Shown here piece after piece: positions 63,420-64,000 of a DNA stretch of 64,000 nt (position 1 is its first letter; each line of letters begins with the position of its first letter). The position numbers and the translations under genes are program-made. A model generated the notes under the pieces. It saw only the letters and a program-made list of their open reading frames with translations. It was not told where the DNA came from and made no database searches. The DNA is taken from assembly GCA_013285425.1 (NCBI GenBank), contig CP053447.1:812001-876000 (forward strand), written 5' to 3'. Source of the stretch: Ignavibacteriota bacterium (lineage in GTDB: Bacteria > Bacteroidota > Ignavibacteria > Ignavibacteriales > Ignavibacteriaceae).

Positions 63420-64000
63420 ATGGGACCATTAGTACCGGATGTTGTAGGACCTGAACTGAATTATATTGCAGCTCTTATCATAGGAATATTCTTTGGTGTT
63501 ATTCTTGAGCAGGCTGGTTTTTCAACTTCAAAAAAATTAGTTGGATTGTTTTACGGATATGATTTTACTGTGTTAAGAGTTTTCTTTACTGCAGGTATCG
63601 TTGCGATGATTGGAGTGATTGCATTTGAGCATTTTGGTTTATTGGATATAAGTCTTACTTATATAAATCCGACATTTCTCTGGTCCGCTATCGTAGGTGG
63701 ACTGATTATGGGTTTAGGTTTTGTAATCGGCGGTTTTTGTCCGGGCACAAGTATCTGCGCAGCCGCAATAGGAAAAATTGATGCAATGATTTTTGTTGCT
63801 GGCTCTTTTATTGGAGTCTTTATTTTTGCAGAAGGTTATCCAATATGGGAAGGTTTATACAAAGCTGAAAGCTGGGGAAATGTAAGAGTATTTGAACTGC
63901 TTGGAATGCAGCAGACTGTATTTGCTTTTATATTAACCGCAATTGCACTTTCAATGTTTTGGATGGTATCTATAATTGAGAATAAAGTTAATGGAATTAA
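63420..64000 (+). CDS. YeeE/YedE (DUF395) membrane protein, second copy, cut by window end
   Basis: The frame starts at an ATG with GAGGAG 10-15 nt upstream and stays open to the last base, so the 3' end is outside the window (at least 193 residues). Several membrane helices; family motif GGFCPGTSICAAAIGKIDA with Cys107, matching the GRGCTSGS motif of the preceding gene. Together the pair corresponds to the two halves of a full-length YeeE-like transporter. Substrate probably a reduced sulfur species, by family association only. Confidence 0.88.
   Translation, partial: MGPLVPDVVGPELNYIAALIIGIFFGVILEQAGFSTSKKLVGLFYGYDFTVLRVFFTAGIVAMIGVIAFEHFGLLDISLTYINPTFLWSAIVGGLIMGLGFVIGGFCPGTSICAAAIGKIDAMIFVAGSFIGVFIFAEGYPIWEGLYKAESWGNVRVFELLGMQQTVFAFILTAIALSMFWMVSIIENKVNGI

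Overview
The window is AT-rich bacterial DNA. Nine predicted secreted proteins end in a type IX secretion (T9SS) type A sorting domain built on NYPNPFNP-like motifs. Alongside them are a beta-propeller histidine kinase and Bacteroidota-type promoter elements of the form TTG-N20-TAnnTTTG. Together these point to the Bacteroidota/Ignavibacteriota lineage, most likely an Ignavibacteria-like heterotroph. This assignment comes from motif recognition only; no database search was run.

Layout. (1) 1-5761: the 3' end of a bacterial microcompartment (BMC) operon. It holds a CoA-acylating aldehyde dehydrogenase cut by the window edge, EutJ, PduS, a PduT-type shell protein with the Fe-S cysteine at residue 38, a small multi-pass membrane protein and an iron-dependent alcohol dehydrogenase. 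These genes describe aldehyde disposal inside a shell: aldehyde to acyl-CoA, aldehyde to alcohol, and electron or cofactor handling across the shell. The signature enzyme that makes the aldehyde lies outside the window. (2) 6038-7330: a gingipain-like protease gene cut after its propeptide, followed by a possible IS end. (3) 7331-11807: a propeller sensor kinase, a NarL-type response regulator and a stand-alone receiver. (4) 11826-30852: six consecutive T9SS cargo genes (one with a frameshift). Among them are three copies of a repeat that carries a decayed minus-strand DUF1670 gene. Two of the cargo proteins are subtilases. (5) 31034-38072: housekeeping genes (UvrD-like helicase, flotillin-like FloA, ClpC). 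(6) 38219-47821: three more T9SS cargo genes (a beta-helix protein, a putative glycosidase with a beta-helix, and a GH13 amylase) with a YjbQ gene before the amylase. (7) 47950-51850: RtcB, an SpoU-type methyltransferase, a DUF971 protein, a CorC/CNNM-type membrane protein and tRNA-Thr. (8) 52221-59917: an ARPP-1-like gene, then a minus-strand block of coaD, rsmD, a PilM-like gene, an unknown membrane protein, a ComEA-like gene, dnaJ, grpE and hrcA. (9) 60171-64000: a MarR regulator, an octaheme cytochrome c, a cytochrome b and two YeeE/YedE membrane proteins, the last cut by the window end. This looks like a respiratory or sulfur-compound module.

The most unusual feature is the repeat system in region 4. 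A 1359-bp block, made of the last ~180 codons of a secreted-protein gene plus a broken DUF1670 gene, is present twice with few differences. A third, shorter copy starts exactly at the last codons of another secreted-protein gene. This suggests that T9SS C-termini and their downstream flanks are copied between genes by recombination.
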